Positions 26,281-35,670 of a stretch of 64,000 bases of DNA are shown here, piece after piece. The stretch covers positions 186,001-250,000 of the forward strand of contig CBDFHV010000084.1 of NCBI GenBank assembly GCA_965247705.1, read 5' to 3'. The notes below the pieces were generated by a model. It was not told the origin of the DNA, did no database searches, and saw only the letters and a program-made list of their open reading frames with translations. The first letter of the stretch is position 1. Each line of letters begins with the position of its first letter. The position numbers were made by a program, and so were the translations under genes. The stretch is from CBDFHV01 sp965247705. Lineage in GTDB: Bacteria; Pseudomonadota; Alphaproteobacteria; Rhodospirillales; CAMCUA01.

Positions 26281-26811
26281 TTACAGCGGCCGGCAGAGGA
26301 ACATGTTGGTGGTCTCCAGGGACTGCACCACTTCGTCCCGCTGATTGATGATCCGGCGCAGGAACGTCACGATGCCGCGACCGCCATTGCTTGAGGGACG
26401 CTTGCTTAGGACACTTTGGATCACGTGGAGGGTGTCGCCGTGCTTGACCGGTGCGTGAATGCGCCACTTGTCGACGCCGAGCATGGCGATCACCGTACCT
26501 TGGTAGATGCCGCTCTGGCACAGCAGGCCCGAGGCGATGGCCAGGATCAGGGGGCCATGGGCGATGGGCTCGCCATAGGGCTGCTGCTTGCAGAACTCCC
26601 AGTCCATGTGGGGCGGCAGAAAGTCGCCCGAAAGACCGGAATAGTTGACGATGTCGGTCTGGGTCACGGTACGCCGTGGCGTCGTGATTTCCAGCCCAAT
26701 CTCGAAATCCTCGTAATACAGCCCGCGAGGCGACATCCCGGCGGGGGCACGGGGTGCGCCCGAACCTGGCGCGGTCTGGCCGGGGCGCTCGTCTGATTGG
26801 TTGATCGCCAT
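26281..26811 (-). CDS. MaoC family dehydratase
   Basis: 176 aa. After a proline/glycine-rich N-terminus of about 28 residues comes a hot-dog domain (YYEDFEIGLEITTPRRT) with an intact hydratase dyad in SGDFLPPHMD and then EPIAHGPLILAIA. GGAG lies 6 nt before the ATG at 26811, which decides this start over the ATG at 26817. It is convergent with the acyl-CoA dehydrogenase gene, 18 bp away, and may hydrate the enoyl-CoA that enzyme makes. Confidence 0.87.
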   Translation of the reverse strand: MAINQSDERPGQTAPGSGAPRAPAGMSPRGLYYEDFEIGLEITTPRRTVTQTDIVNYSGLSGDFLPPHMDWEFCKQQPYGEPIAHGPLILAIASGLLCQSGIYQGTVIAMLGVDKWRIHAPVKHGDTLHVIQSVLSKRPSSNGGRGIVTFLRRIINQRDEVVQSLETTNMFLCRPL

Positions 26812-27168
26812 TGTCATCTCCAGGGGTGATTTCGCGGAGGGCCGGGCAACGGAAGAAACTATACCGCTATGGCTTTGCACCTGTTCAAGTTTCAGGGTCC
26901 AGCCCCATCGCCTGAAGCAGGTGGGCGATCGTCGGGTCTTGAACGTTGTGATCCTGGGTTGCGCGCTGGTGCCCGGTGTCCGGCATATAAACCATGAGTT
27001 CGGCTGTAATTCTGGAATACTCGTTAAAAGAGCAGAGCATCGCGCGAAACCCTTCTCTTGCCCGGTATCGCGCCCCCCTGATGCTCCAAAAGTGACATGG
27101 GTCACTGTTGCTAACGGGGCTTGTGGGTATTATGCCCGGGGATGGGACGCGAACCTAAGGAAGCATCC
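26812..27168. other. Divergent intergenic region
   Basis: 357 bp between a MaoC gene and a hybrid kinase gene, less GC-rich than its surroundings. It should hold promoters for both. A 36-codon reverse frame (26885-26995) was seen, but it has no ribosome site and no recognised relative, so it is not called as a gene. No confident promoter was found. Confidence 0.4.
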
Positions 27169-30100
27169 ATGCGGATTCGTCTCGTCTTGTTTGCGGCCAT
27201 GGCATTGGTCGCCATTATTCCCATCACAATTTTCGCCGTCTTGCAGGTGTCGAAGACCCTCGAAACCGAGCTCGAGGAAGTCGTCGACTGGCACCTTCTA
27301 CTGGCGAAAAACGTCGGTCACGCCTTGCAACGCTATGATCGTGACCTCCGCGCGATTTTCCTCCACATCGCGATAGAAACGATTTCCGGTGAGGAACCGA
27401 ACGATATCGATCAGGTCGTTAAAGGCTTTCATATTCGACACATCTGTGTGACGCGGCGCGACGATCCCGCGATTGTCTACACGGCGACAATCGACAGTTC
27501 GCCTTGCCCGCAGCAGGTACAGGCCGAGCGTTTCGCGATGTTTCAGGCGCTGGCTCAAGAAGGAGAAGTGAAATACTCGCCCGCGCTTCCTTCCCCGAGC
27601 GGAGAGCCGACAATCTATATGGTTGCGCCGATTGGCGATCTCCTGGCGATCGGGGCGATCGAGACCACATACTTCGTCCAACTTGGCATGGCGATATCGT
27701 TCGGTGAGAAAGGACATGCCGCCATCGTCGATCAGAAAGGGCACGTTCTTGCCCACCCCTCGCCGATCTGGCGCCAAGAGATAAAGGACATCTCCAAGGT
27801 CGCGCCGGTCAAACGCATGCTGGCGGGTGAAACTGGAATCTCCCAGTTTTTCTCACCGGCGCTCAAGGCGGACATGATCTCCGGCTTCACCACGGTACCG
27901 CGAACGGGATGGGGGGTCATGATTCCGCAGCCCATGAGCGAACTCGAAGCCAAGGCCGACGGCGCCAAATTGTTTGCCCTCATCACAATACTTGCCGGGC
28001 TGGTCGTTGCCTCGGCATTAAGTTGGATCATCAGCGGTCTGTTAACCCGTCCGGTCAAAGCGGTGGCCGAGGCGGCCAGAACCATGGCATCGGGCGACCT
28101 CAGGGCAAGGGTGACACAGTTCTGGCGGCCGCGAGAGCTTTCCGATCTCGCCGCTTCGTTCAATGACATGGCCACGTCCCTGGAAGACTCCGTTCGCCAG
28201 CAGAACGAGGCGCGCGAGCAGGCGGAAACCATCGGCAACCGGCTCAGCGCCATCTTCGATCATGCGCCGGCCATCCTCGCGATCAAGGACACGGAGGGTC
28301 GCTTCCTGCACGCTGGGCGACATGCGTGTGAGGTCATTGGACGGCCCGAGGAGCAAGTCCTGGGTCGTACGGTGCACGAATTGTTGTCCAAGGAAGCGGC
28401 GGACCGGCACACGAAACAAGATCGAGAGACCTTGCGAACAGGCGCGTCGACCGAGCAAATCGTGCCCCGCCAGACCCCAAGAGGCATGCGCGACTATTTC
28501 ATCGTAAAGTTTCCAATTCTCGGCAAGGACCGCCAGCCGGCGGGTATCGGCGTGGTCGGAATTGACGTGACCGAACAAAGGCGCGCCGAGGCCGAATTGC
28601 GCCAGAGCGAAGCCCGTTTGGTCGAGGCCCAACGTCGCGCCCGTCTGGGCAGTTGGGATCGCGACCTTGAAACCGGAACCGTGTCCTGCTCGGCCGAGAT
28701 GTGTCGCCTGTTCGGGCTGCCAAGCGATACAACGGCGGTGACCTTGGAAATGGTTTTGGAAAAAATTCACCCGAGCGATCGGCCGGACGTTGCCTCATTG
28801 ATCAAATCCAAAGTCCGCGATGGAGGATCCTTTGAAATCGATTTCCGGGTGGTGACTCCCGAAGGCGATAGCCGTCATATTCGCGTCCAGGCCGAGGTAA
28901 TCCTCGGCGATGACGGCGCGCCCCGACGCACGGCGGGAACCGCGCAGGATGTTACCGAACTCCGCCAATTGGAGGAGCAGGTGCGACAAGCCCACAAGAT
29001 GGAGGCCGTTGGCAACCTGACCGGTGGTCTGGCACATGAATTCAACAACCTGTTGATGGTCGTTCGCGGAAACCTGGAACTCCTGCAAAATCGTGTCGGG
29101 GATGACAAGGTCTTGGGTCGGTACCTGACCTTCGCCATGGCCGGTGCCGATCGCGGGGCCGATTTGACCAACCGGCTGCTGGCCTTCGCGCGCAAACAGC
29201 CGTTGCGACCGGAGGCGTGCGATCTGAACGATATCGTCCAGGGAATGCAGGACGTTCTCCGCCAGACGCTGGGCGAAACGATCACCATCGATTCCACCTT
29301 GTCCGAAGACCTGTGGCCGAGCCGCATTGACCGAGGGCTGTTGGAAAATGCGTTGCTGAATCTTGCCATCAATGCGCGCGATGCCATGCCCGAAGGGGGC
29401 GGGATAACGATTTCGACCGCCAACGAAACGCTGGATCGGCGTATGGCCGAGGCGTTGAGCAATGACTTGAGCCCGGGCGACTATGTGAAGGTTTCGGTCT
29501 CCGACACCGGATGCGGCATGTCGGAGGCAACCATCGCCCAATCGTTCGAACCGTTCTTCACGACCAAGGATGTCGGCAAGGGAACGGGTCTGGGCCTTAG
29601 CATGGTGTATGGATTTGCCAAACAATCGGAGGGGCATGCGGATATCGAGAGCAAGCTCGGCAAGGGTACGACCGTGCACTTGTATCTGCCCCGGGCGGAC
29701 GTTGGCATTGCATTGCCATCGGCGCGCGCGGCACCTCTAACCACGGCGGCGCCCGGGCGGACGATACTTGTCGTCGAGGACGACGAGGGCGTCCGTGAAG
29801 TCGTCGTATCCATGCTTGAGGATCTGGGTCACCACGTGGTGGCAACGAAAAACGGTAGCGAAGCGCTCAACGTGCTGGCAGGCAAAAAAGCCTTCGACCT
29901 GCTGTTCAGCGATGTCGTCATGCCGGGCGGGTTGATGGGCTGGCAATTGGCGGAAGCGGCGAAGGCGATCCATCCCCATCTCAAAGTGCTTTTGACCACC
30001 GGCCATGACCTTCGAGACGTCGCTGGCGGCGACGACATGGACCCGAGTATGTCGGTCCTGCGCAAGCCCTATCAGAAGGCAAGCTTGCAATCGCGCATCG

Positions 30101-30174
30101 AGGACCTGATCGAGAATGGCGACCGTCTCAACCCCCGGGTCGTCCCTCTTCGAAGGCCCGCCGGTCGCCCATAG
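27169..30174 (+). CDS. Membrane-bound hybrid histidine kinase (dCache-HAMP-PAS-PAS-HK-REC)
   Basis: 1001 aa. Membrane segment 1 (about 4-26), a periplasmic sensor domain of dCache type, membrane segment 2 (about 266-288), HAMP (289-340), PAS (357-475), a second PAS with PAC (490-600), HisKA with phospho-His623 in GLAHEFNNLL, an ATPase domain with NLAINARDAMPEGG, DTGCGM and GTGLGLSMVYG, then a receiver domain (863-985) with phospho-Asp915 in LLFSDVVMPG. AAGGAAG precedes the ATG at 27169. It probably senses an external small molecule. No separate DNA-binding regulator is adjacent, so its output is unknown. Confidence 0.92.
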   Translation: MRIRLVLFAAMALVAIIPITIFAVLQVSKTLETELEEVVDWHLLLAKNVGHALQRYDRDLRAIFLHIAIETISGEEPNDIDQVVKGFHIRHICVTRRDDPAIVYTATIDSSPCPQQVQAERFAMFQALAQEGEVKYSPALPSPSGEPTIYMVAPIGDLLAIGAIETTYFVQLGMAISFGEKGHAAIVDQKGHVLAHPSPIWRQEIKDISKVAPVKRMLAGETGISQFFSPALKADMISGFTTVPRTGWGVMIPQPMSELEAKADGAKLFALITILAGLVVASALSWIISGLLTRPVKAVAEAARTMASGDLRARVTQFWRPRELSDLAASFNDMATSLEDSVRQQNEAREQAETIGNRLSAIFDHAPAILAIKDTEGRFLHAGRHACEVIGRPEEQVLGRTVHELLSKEAADRHTKQDRETLRTGASTEQIVPRQTPRGMRDYFIVKFPILGKDRQPAGIGVVGIDVTEQRRAEAELRQSEARLVEAQRRARLGSWDRDLETGTVSCSAEMCRLFGLPSDTTAVTLEMVLEKIHPSDRPDVASLIKSKVRDGGSFEIDFRVVTPEGDSRHIRVQAEVILGDDGAPRRTAGTAQDVTELRQLEEQVRQAHKMEAVGNLTGGLAHEFNNLLMVVRGNLELLQNRVGDDKVLGRYLTFAMAGADRGADLTNRLLAFARKQPLRPEACDLNDIVQGMQDVLRQTLGETITIDSTLSEDLWPSRIDRGLLENALLNLAINARDAMPEGGGITISTANETLDRRMAEALSNDLSPGDYVKVSVSDTGCGMSEATIAQSFEPFFTTKDVGKGTGLGLSMVYGFAKQSEGHADIESKLGKGTTVHLYLPRADVGIALPSARAAPLTTAAPGRTILVVEDDEGVREVVVSMLEDLGHHVVATKNGSEALNVLAGKKAFDLLFSDVVMPGGLMGWQLAEAAKAIHPHLKVLLTTGHDLRDVAGGDDMDPSMSVLRKPYQKASLQSRIEDLIENGDRLNPRVVPLRRPAGRP

Positions 30175-30211
30175 TCGTCACCATATCGCAATTGAATGCC
30201 TCGGGCGGCAC

Positions 30212-31825
30212 TTGAACGACTGTGATTTCCTGGTTGTTGGATCGGGCGCGGCGGGATGCGTTCTCGCCAATCGGCTGACCGCCGATGGGCGCCATCGGGT
30301 CGTTCTGGTGGAGGCGGGACCGCCTGCCCGGGGCCCTCTCTTTCGAATCCCCCTGGGTATCGGCCGGATTCGCAGCAACCCAACGTACTTCTGGCCCTTC
30401 GAAAGCGAACCGCAATCCCAGTTGGCGAACAGGCGTCTGCGTCTGGCGGCGGGACGGGTTGTGGGCGGATCGTCGGCCATCAACGGAATGGTCCACTCGC
30501 GCGCCAATCCCGTCGACTACGACCACTGGCGGGCGCTTGGCAACCCGGGCTGGTCCAACGCCGACCTCGTTCCCTATTTCCAGCGTGCCGAGACGCCGGG
30601 CGAGGGACTCCTTCACGTGGCGCCGCCGAAGCCGCCGACTCCCTTGACCCGGGCCTTCCTGGCGGCGGCGCGGCAGGCCGGCCACACCGTCCTCGAGGAC
30701 CTGACCACGGCCCCCGTCGAGGGCTTCGGCGCCTATCACTTCAACATCCGTCGCGGTCGCCGCAACACCGCCATCGCCTACCTGGACGCGGCCCGACGGC
30801 GTCCCAACCTGACGGTCATCGCCGGCGCTCGGGCGCGGCGGCTGTTGTTCGAGGACCGCAGGGCCGTTGGCGTCGAGATCCAGGAAGGCGACCGGATGCG
30901 GGTCCTGCGGGCCGGGCGGGACGTGGTCGTCAGCGCCGGCAGCCTCGGCTCGCCCCATCTGCTGCTGCTGTCTGGGATCGGTCACGGCCGAACTCTCCAA
31001 GCCATGGACATTCCCGTGGTCGCCGACCTTTCGGGGGTCGGAGGCAACCTTCAGAACCATCTCGACGTGGCGATCGGCCATACCTGCCCGCTGCCGGTCA
31101 GCCTCCACAGCCGGCTGCGCGCCGACCGCATCGTGATCGCCATGGCCCGCGCCTATCTGTTCGGCACCGGGCCGGCGACTCGCTTTCCCTGCGAGTGCGG
31201 GGGTTTCATTCGGTCCCGGCGGGATGCACCGCTCAGCGATCTGGAGTTCATGTTCCTGGATTCCCCGTCGTTGGAGGGGGGCATCTGGGTGGCCGATCCG
31301 TTCCGCCGCCGCCGCTCCGGCCCGGGCGGTGACGGCTTCACCTGCCGCCTGGCGCTCTTGCGGCCGAAAAGCCGGGGCCGGGTATTCCTGCGTTCCCCCG
31401 ATCCGTTGGAGCTGCCCGGTTTCGACCCGGCCTATCTGTCCGAGGCCGAGGATCTCGACGTGCTGGCCCAAAGTGTCGGACTCTACCGGGCCCTGGTATC
31501 GCAGGCCGCGTTCGATCCCTACCGGGGCGAAGAGGTATCGCCGGGTCCCGGCGTCCGCACCGAGGCCGAGGTGCGGGACTGGATTCGCGCGACGGCGGAT
31601 CACCAGTGCCACCCGGTGGGGACCTGCGCCATGGGCACGGGGCCGAAGGCGGTGGTCGACGCCCGGCTGCGGGTTCGAGGGGTGGCCGGACTACGGGTCG
31701 CAGATGCCTCGGTGATGCCAACCATCCCCGCCGTTCATACCCATGCCACCACGGTCGCGATCGCCGAGAAAGCGGCCGACCTGATCCTCGGACGGCCGCC
31801 GCCGGCGTTCCAGCCTCAAGTCTGA
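30212..31825 (+). CDS. GMC family FAD-dependent oxidoreductase (choline dehydrogenase-like)
   Basis: 537 aa. N-terminal dinucleotide fold DFLVVGSGAAGCVLANRL, the GMC signature 1 region GRVVGGSSAINGMVHSR, and the C-terminal catalytic His in HQCHPVGTCAMG followed by GLRVADASVMPTIP. It oxidises an alcohol to an aldehyde. The TTG at 30212 gives the usual GMC N-terminus; an in-frame ATG at 30116 would add 32 residues and overlap the kinase gene by 59 nt. Neither has a convincing ribosome site. The 3' end overlaps the convergent SDR gene by 10 nt. Confidence 0.87.
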   Translation: MNDCDFLVVGSGAAGCVLANRLTADGRHRVVLVEAGPPARGPLFRIPLGIGRIRSNPTYFWPFESEPQSQLANRRLRLAAGRVVGGSSAINGMVHSRANPVDYDHWRALGNPGWSNADLVPYFQRAETPGEGLLHVAPPKPPTPLTRAFLAAARQAGHTVLEDLTTAPVEGFGAYHFNIRRGRRNTAIAYLDAARRRPNLTVIAGARARRLLFEDRRAVGVEIQEGDRMRVLRAGRDVVVSAGSLGSPHLLLLSGIGHGRTLQAMDIPVVADLSGVGGNLQNHLDVAIGHTCPLPVSLHSRLRADRIVIAMARAYLFGTGPATRFPCECGGFIRSRRDAPLSDLEFMFLDSPSLEGGIWVADPFRRRRSGPGGDGFTCRLALLRPKSRGRVFLRSPDPLELPGFDPAYLSEAEDLDVLAQSVGLYRALVSQAAFDPYRGEEVSPGPGVRTEAEVRDWIRATADHQCHPVGTCAMGTGPKAVVDARLRVRGVAGLRVADASVMPTIPAVHTHATTVAIAEKAADLILGRPPPAFQPQV

Positions 31826-32622
31826 GGCGCGATGGAAAAGCGGGCCAGCACGCCGGCGTCGACCCGAAATTCGGCCCCGGTGACCAGCCCGGCATAGGGG
31901 CCGGCGACAAAGGCGATCATCTCAGCCAGGTCCTCGGGCCGCGCCAATCGGCCGAGGGGAAGCCGCGCTTCCAGGTCGCGCAGGCTTTGCTCGACGGGCG
32001 CGTCCGGGAGGGTGGCCGCCCAGCCCTCGCGCAGCATTTCGGTGTCGGTGGCGCCGGGGCTGACCACGTTGACCCGGATACCGTCGGCGGCGTGGTCGAG
32101 GGCCATCGCCCGGGTCAGGCCGAGCAAGCCCGACTTGGCGGCGGCGTAGGCGGCGCGGCCCTTGCCGGTGGCGTAGGCATGAATGGAGGCCACGTTGACG
32201 ATGGCGCCGCCGCCCCGGGCGCGCATGCGAGGGACGGCGTGCTTGGAGGCCAGAAAGGATCCCTTCAGCGAGGAGTCGATAATCAGGTCCCAGGTGGCCT
32301 CGTCGGTGGTCTCCACCGTTCCTACCGCCTGGGCGGCGGCGTTGTTGACCAGGATATCGACGCCGCCGAAGCGTTCTTCGGCAAGCGCCATCAGGCGTAC
32401 CATGTGGTCATCCTTGGTGACGTCGGCTCCCAGGCCGTCGGCCTGCCCGCCCGAGTCCCGCAGGTCCGCGACGGCTTGTGCCACCACGTCTTCACGCCGG
32501 CCGCAAATCACCACCGCGGCGCCCCCGTCGAGGAATCGTCGCGCGGTTGCCAGCCCGATTCCGGTGGCCCCGCCGGTGACGACGGCCACCTTGCCGTCGA
32601 CGTCTTTGTCCCGATTATTCAT
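31816..32622 (-). CDS. SDR-family oxidoreductase
   Basis: 268 aa classical SDR: TGGATGIG near residue 17, NNAA near residue 93, catalytic Ser in NVASIHAY and YAAAK. The C-terminus ends AEFRVDAGVLARF. GGGAGGA sits 6 nt before the ATG. Together with the ABM-domain gene upstream on the same strand and the convergent GMC oxidoreductase it suggests oxidation of an alcohol or sugar. Substrate unknown. Confidence 0.9.
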   Translation of the reverse strand: MNNRDKDVDGKVAVVTGGATGIGLATARRFLDGGAAVVICGRREDVVAQAVADLRDSGGQADGLGADVTKDDHMVRLMALAEERFGGVDILVNNAAAQAVGTVETTDEATWDLIIDSSLKGSFLASKHAVPRMRARGGGAIVNVASIHAYATGKGRAAYAAAKSGLLGLTRAMALDHAADGIRVNVVSPGATDTEMLREGWAATLPDAPVEQSLRDLEARLPLGRLARPEDLAEMIAFVAGPYAGLVTGAEFRVDAGVLARFSIAPQT

Positions 32623-32679
32623 CGTTGTCCTCCCGAAATTGGGTGGGGTCTCCCGCCATCCCCGCGCGCCGGTCGAGGG

Positions 32680-32967
32680 TCACGCCAGCTTGTTGAAAAT
32701 CGCCACCGACTTCGAGACGATCCAGTCGGCCCTGTCCCGGTCGAACGCCTTATAGTGGGGGGTGTCGAGATGGGCCTTGAAGGCGTCCGCGTCGTCATAG
32801 ACCTCGTAGAGGAATATCCGGGTCTGGTCCTCCGGGTCGGTGCAAACATCGAAGGTGCGACAGGCGGCCTCGTGCTCAAGGGAATCGGCGGCCTGTTTGA
32901 CGACGCGCTTCCGGAATTGGCTGGAAAATTCCGGCTTGGCGACGAACGTGACGGTGACGACGTACAT
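32680..32967 (-). CDS. ABM-domain (putative quinol monooxygenase) protein
   Basis: 95 aa, one ferredoxin-like ABM domain: MYVVTVTFVAKPEFSSQF, the central CRTFDVCTDPEDQTRIFLYE and the C-terminal HLDTPHYKAF with the conserved His/Tyr segment. Members are cofactor-free oxygenases or autoinducer-2/sugar-handling proteins. GAGGTG precedes the ATG. It is upstream of the SDR gene on the same strand, with 57 bp between them, and probably co-transcribed. Confidence 0.85.
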   Translation of the reverse strand: MYVVTVTFVAKPEFSSQFRKRVVKQAADSLEHEAACRTFDVCTDPEDQTRIFLYEVYDDADAFKAHLDTPHYKAFDRDRADWIVSKSVAIFNKLA

Positions 32968-33051
32968 GTGGGCACCTCATGGCAGGGAACACGGACAAAT
33001 ACCCTTGGTATAATGCCGTCTCCATCGAAAGGGACCGAGGAAGGATAGCCC

Positions 33052-33747
33052 ATGACCGAGCTTGGTGGCGATGAGGCCAACGGCAAGGTCGGCGGAGGCG
33101 CCGAGCAAACTCGACATCGGCTGATCGAAGTTCCCGACTATCCCCTTCCGCAACTCAGCTTGATCGCCCAAGGCCTCGAGCCCGACGGCGCCGACATGTT
33201 CATCGGCGGCACCGCGGCGGCGCGGGATATCGATTTGTTGCGCCACCACGGCATTTCAACCGTCGTCAACTGCGCGGTCAATCTGGATGTCAATTATGTC
33301 GCGGCGCCGGTCGAAGGCGAGGCGGACCCAGATTCCAAGTCCCAAAGTCGTGCTGGAACCGGGCCATTTCGGGTTTTCAAGTTGGGGCTGGTGGATGGCG
33401 GCGGCAATCCCCATGGCATGATGCTCGCCGCCTACTACATGCTGCACGGCGCCCTCCACCAGACCCTGCCCGAGAAGCAGAGCTACCCGAGACGGGAGCG
33501 GGGCAACGTCCTCGTCCACTGTCGCGGCGGACGCAGCCGTTCCGTCGCCTTGGTGGCGCTGTATCTTCATCTTCAGGACCCGATTCAGTACCCCGAACTG
33601 GAAGACGCGATCGCCTTGGTGAGAGAAAAACGAGAACTGCATCCGGACGAGTGGTTCAAGGCGCCGAAACAGGAGCTTATCGCTGCCATGGCGCAGGCCG
33701 CGCGGGGCATCCGTTCGCTGCGCGAAAACGGAATCTTCGCGATCTGA
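33052..33747 (+). CDS. Dual-specificity-type protein phosphatase
   Basis: 231 aa. The cysteine phosphatase loop HCRGGRSRS has nucleophile Cys157 and Arg163 in the C-x5-R spacing, and the upstream MFIGGTAAARDIDLLRHHGI resembles the N-terminal part of DSP domains. An acidic, charged insert lies at about 85-105. It likely removes phosphate from proteins or small molecules in the cytoplasm. AGGAAGG precedes the ATG. It stands alone, divergent from the ABM-domain gene. Confidence 0.82.
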   Translation: MTELGGDEANGKVGGGAEQTRHRLIEVPDYPLPQLSLIAQGLEPDGADMFIGGTAAARDIDLLRHHGISTVVNCAVNLDVNYVAAPVEGEADPDSKSQSRAGTGPFRVFKLGLVDGGGNPHGMMLAAYYMLHGALHQTLPEKQSYPRRERGNVLVHCRGGRSRSVALVALYLHLQDPIQYPELEDAIALVREKRELHPDEWFKAPKQELIAAMAQAARGIRSLRENGIFAI

Positions 33748-34531
33748 GAACATGGCTGGCCATCATTGTTGCTGGGTGCGGACCGCCGGCGTAGTCTCGG
33801 CACGATGCCTTGACACCTTTCTCTGACCGCCATGTAGATCCTGCTATCGGAAGGAACCAGGCCATTGTTGTCGGCTTCAATAGCGCCATTGCGTCCGATG
33901 GGGCCGGCGCGCCGCGACACCCTAAATTCCTGTCGTGAAGATTCTTCACAGTCGGCGATCCTTGCCGTAGAATCGGGTCGACCACATCATTGAGATCAAG
34001 TCCCCCGCACCACTAAGATCAAGAATTGCAGTCAGATGACGGATGTAAGCGATCGAGACCCGATATTGCAGTGGATTCGCGCCAATCCTGCACGGTTGGC
34101 AGTCGCCATCGTACTGTTGACACTACTTGTCCGGGTCACATTCATTGCGATTGTTGAGATCCGGCCTGTCAGCGACTATGCCACTTACAAATACATGGCG
34201 ACCAGCCTTTATGAGGAGGGTCAGGTTATTGATCCAATGGGCAACCATGCTTTCTACAATTCTGGTTACCCATTTGCGATCTCCGCAATATATTTTCTTT
34301 TCGGGAAAGGCGATATCAAAGTCCAGTTTTTTAACGCTCTTCTTGGAACGCTCTCGGTCTTTTTGGCTTACTTGATTGGCGCCGCGATCGCTCGCGATCC
34401 TGCGGTAGGCTTGGTCAGTGCTGCTTTGCTGGCAACATATCCTCCAGCGATTGTGTATACAGAATATTTTGCAAAAGAAAACATGATGATTCCGCTGATT
34501 CTTGGCCAATTATATTTGGCTATAATCTATG

Positions 34532-35611
34532 CTAGTGTAGCGATTCCAACGCTTGTTTCCCTCGGTTGACCTTATCGATGATGGAACTGGCGGAAGCCGT
34601 CCAGGCGAAAGGCTTGGGGTCGGCGTTGTGCTGGTCGAGGTAGTCGTTGATGGCCATTTGCAATTCGACGATGGAGTGAAACACGCCGCGACGGATGCGC
34701 TTTCGGGTGATCTCGGCAAAGAAGCGTTCGACCAAGTTGAGCCACGACGCCGAGGTCGGCGTGAAATGCAGGTGGAACCGGGGATGGCGTTTCAGCCAGC
34801 GCTTGACCTCCGGCGTCTTGTGGGCGGCGTAGTTGTCGACGATCAGGTGGAGAGCCAGGTGCTTCGACGTCGCGCGGTTGATCTTGTTCAAGAAGCGGAT
34901 GAACTCCTGATGGCGATGCTTCTGCATGCATTGGCCGATGACCGTGCCGTCGAGCACGTCGAGCGCCGCGAACAGGGTGGTGGTGCCGTGGCGCTTATAG
35001 TCGTGGGTCATGGTGCCGGCCCGGCCCTTCTTCATCGGCAGGCCCGGCTGGGTGCGGTCGAGTGCCTGGATCTGGGACTTCTCGTCCACCGACAGGACGA
35101 TGGCGTGCTCCGGCGGGTTGACATACAGCCCGACCACGTCCTCGACGTTCTCGGCAAACCGCGGATCATTGGACAGCTTGAAAGTCGCCACCAGATGCGG
35201 TTTCAGCTCATGTGCCTTCCAGATCGCCTGAACGCTCGACGGCGCGATGCCCACCGCCTTGGCCATCGTTCGCAGGCTCCAGTGGGTCGCGTCCGGCGGC
35301 GTTTCCGTCTTGGTCTTCTCGATCACCCGCATGACCACATCCGCCGCAAGCGGTGCCTTGCCCGGCGGGCGCGTCTTATCGCGGCACAAACCGTCCACGC
35401 CGGCCTCCACATAGCGCGTCCGCCAGCGTCGGATGGTCGGTTTGCTCACGCCCAAGCGGCGCTGGATCTCATCGGTGCCAACGCCGTCGCCGGCCAGCCG
35501 TACAATCCGAGCCCGTCGGACATGCTTCTGCGGCGTGTTGCCATTGGCGATCAACGCCTCCAGCCTGTCCTGATCCCCAGGCGCCAGCTGGATCCTCACT
35601 TTCTTCCCCAT
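34532..35611 (-). CDS. IS630-family transposase
   Basis: 359 aa. An N-terminal helix-turn-helix region (GTDEIQRRLGVSKPTIRRWR) precedes the DDE catalytic domain: Asp in VLSVDEKSQ, Asp in LIVDNYAAH and Glu in WLNLVERFFAEI. The protein catalyses cut-and-paste transposition into TA. Its TAG stop codon is made from the TA target dinucleotide and the flanking C/G, so it depends on insertion at CTAG. It carries Asn where copy 2 has Lys (RFAENVED). It appears intact. Confidence 0.93.
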   Translation of the reverse strand: MGKKVRIQLAPGDQDRLEALIANGNTPQKHVRRARIVRLAGDGVGTDEIQRRLGVSKPTIRRWRTRYVEAGVDGLCRDKTRPPGKAPLAADVVMRVIEKTKTETPPDATHWSLRTMAKAVGIAPSSVQAIWKAHELKPHLVATFKLSNDPRFAENVEDVVGLYVNPPEHAIVLSVDEKSQIQALDRTQPGLPMKKGRAGTMTHDYKRHGTTTLFAALDVLDGTVIGQCMQKHRHQEFIRFLNKINRATSKHLALHLIVDNYAAHKTPEVKRWLKRHPRFHLHFTPTSASWLNLVERFFAEITRKRIRRGVFHSIVELQMAINDYLDQHNADPKPFAWTASASSIIDKVNRGKQALESLH

Positions 35612-35670
35612 GAACCCAGAATCGCATCACACCTGCCCGATGGGAATCATTTGTTTCGAGCGGAACACTA
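34533..35670 (-). mobile_element. IS630-family element, copy 1
   Basis: Bounded by TA dinucleotides within CTAG on both sides, the target type known for IS630. The ends read TAGTGTAGCGATTCC on the left and, reversed, TAGTGTTCCGCTCGAA on the right, both running into TTTCCC or ATTCCC. It differs from copy 2 (51150-52287) at one base seen in the coding region (35147 G against 51764 T). It interrupts the GT39-like gene in frame. Confidence 0.93.

Noticed and set aside
26885..26995. 36-codon reverse frame upstream of the hybrid kinase
   Set aside because: No ribosome site and no recognised relatives; too short to support.
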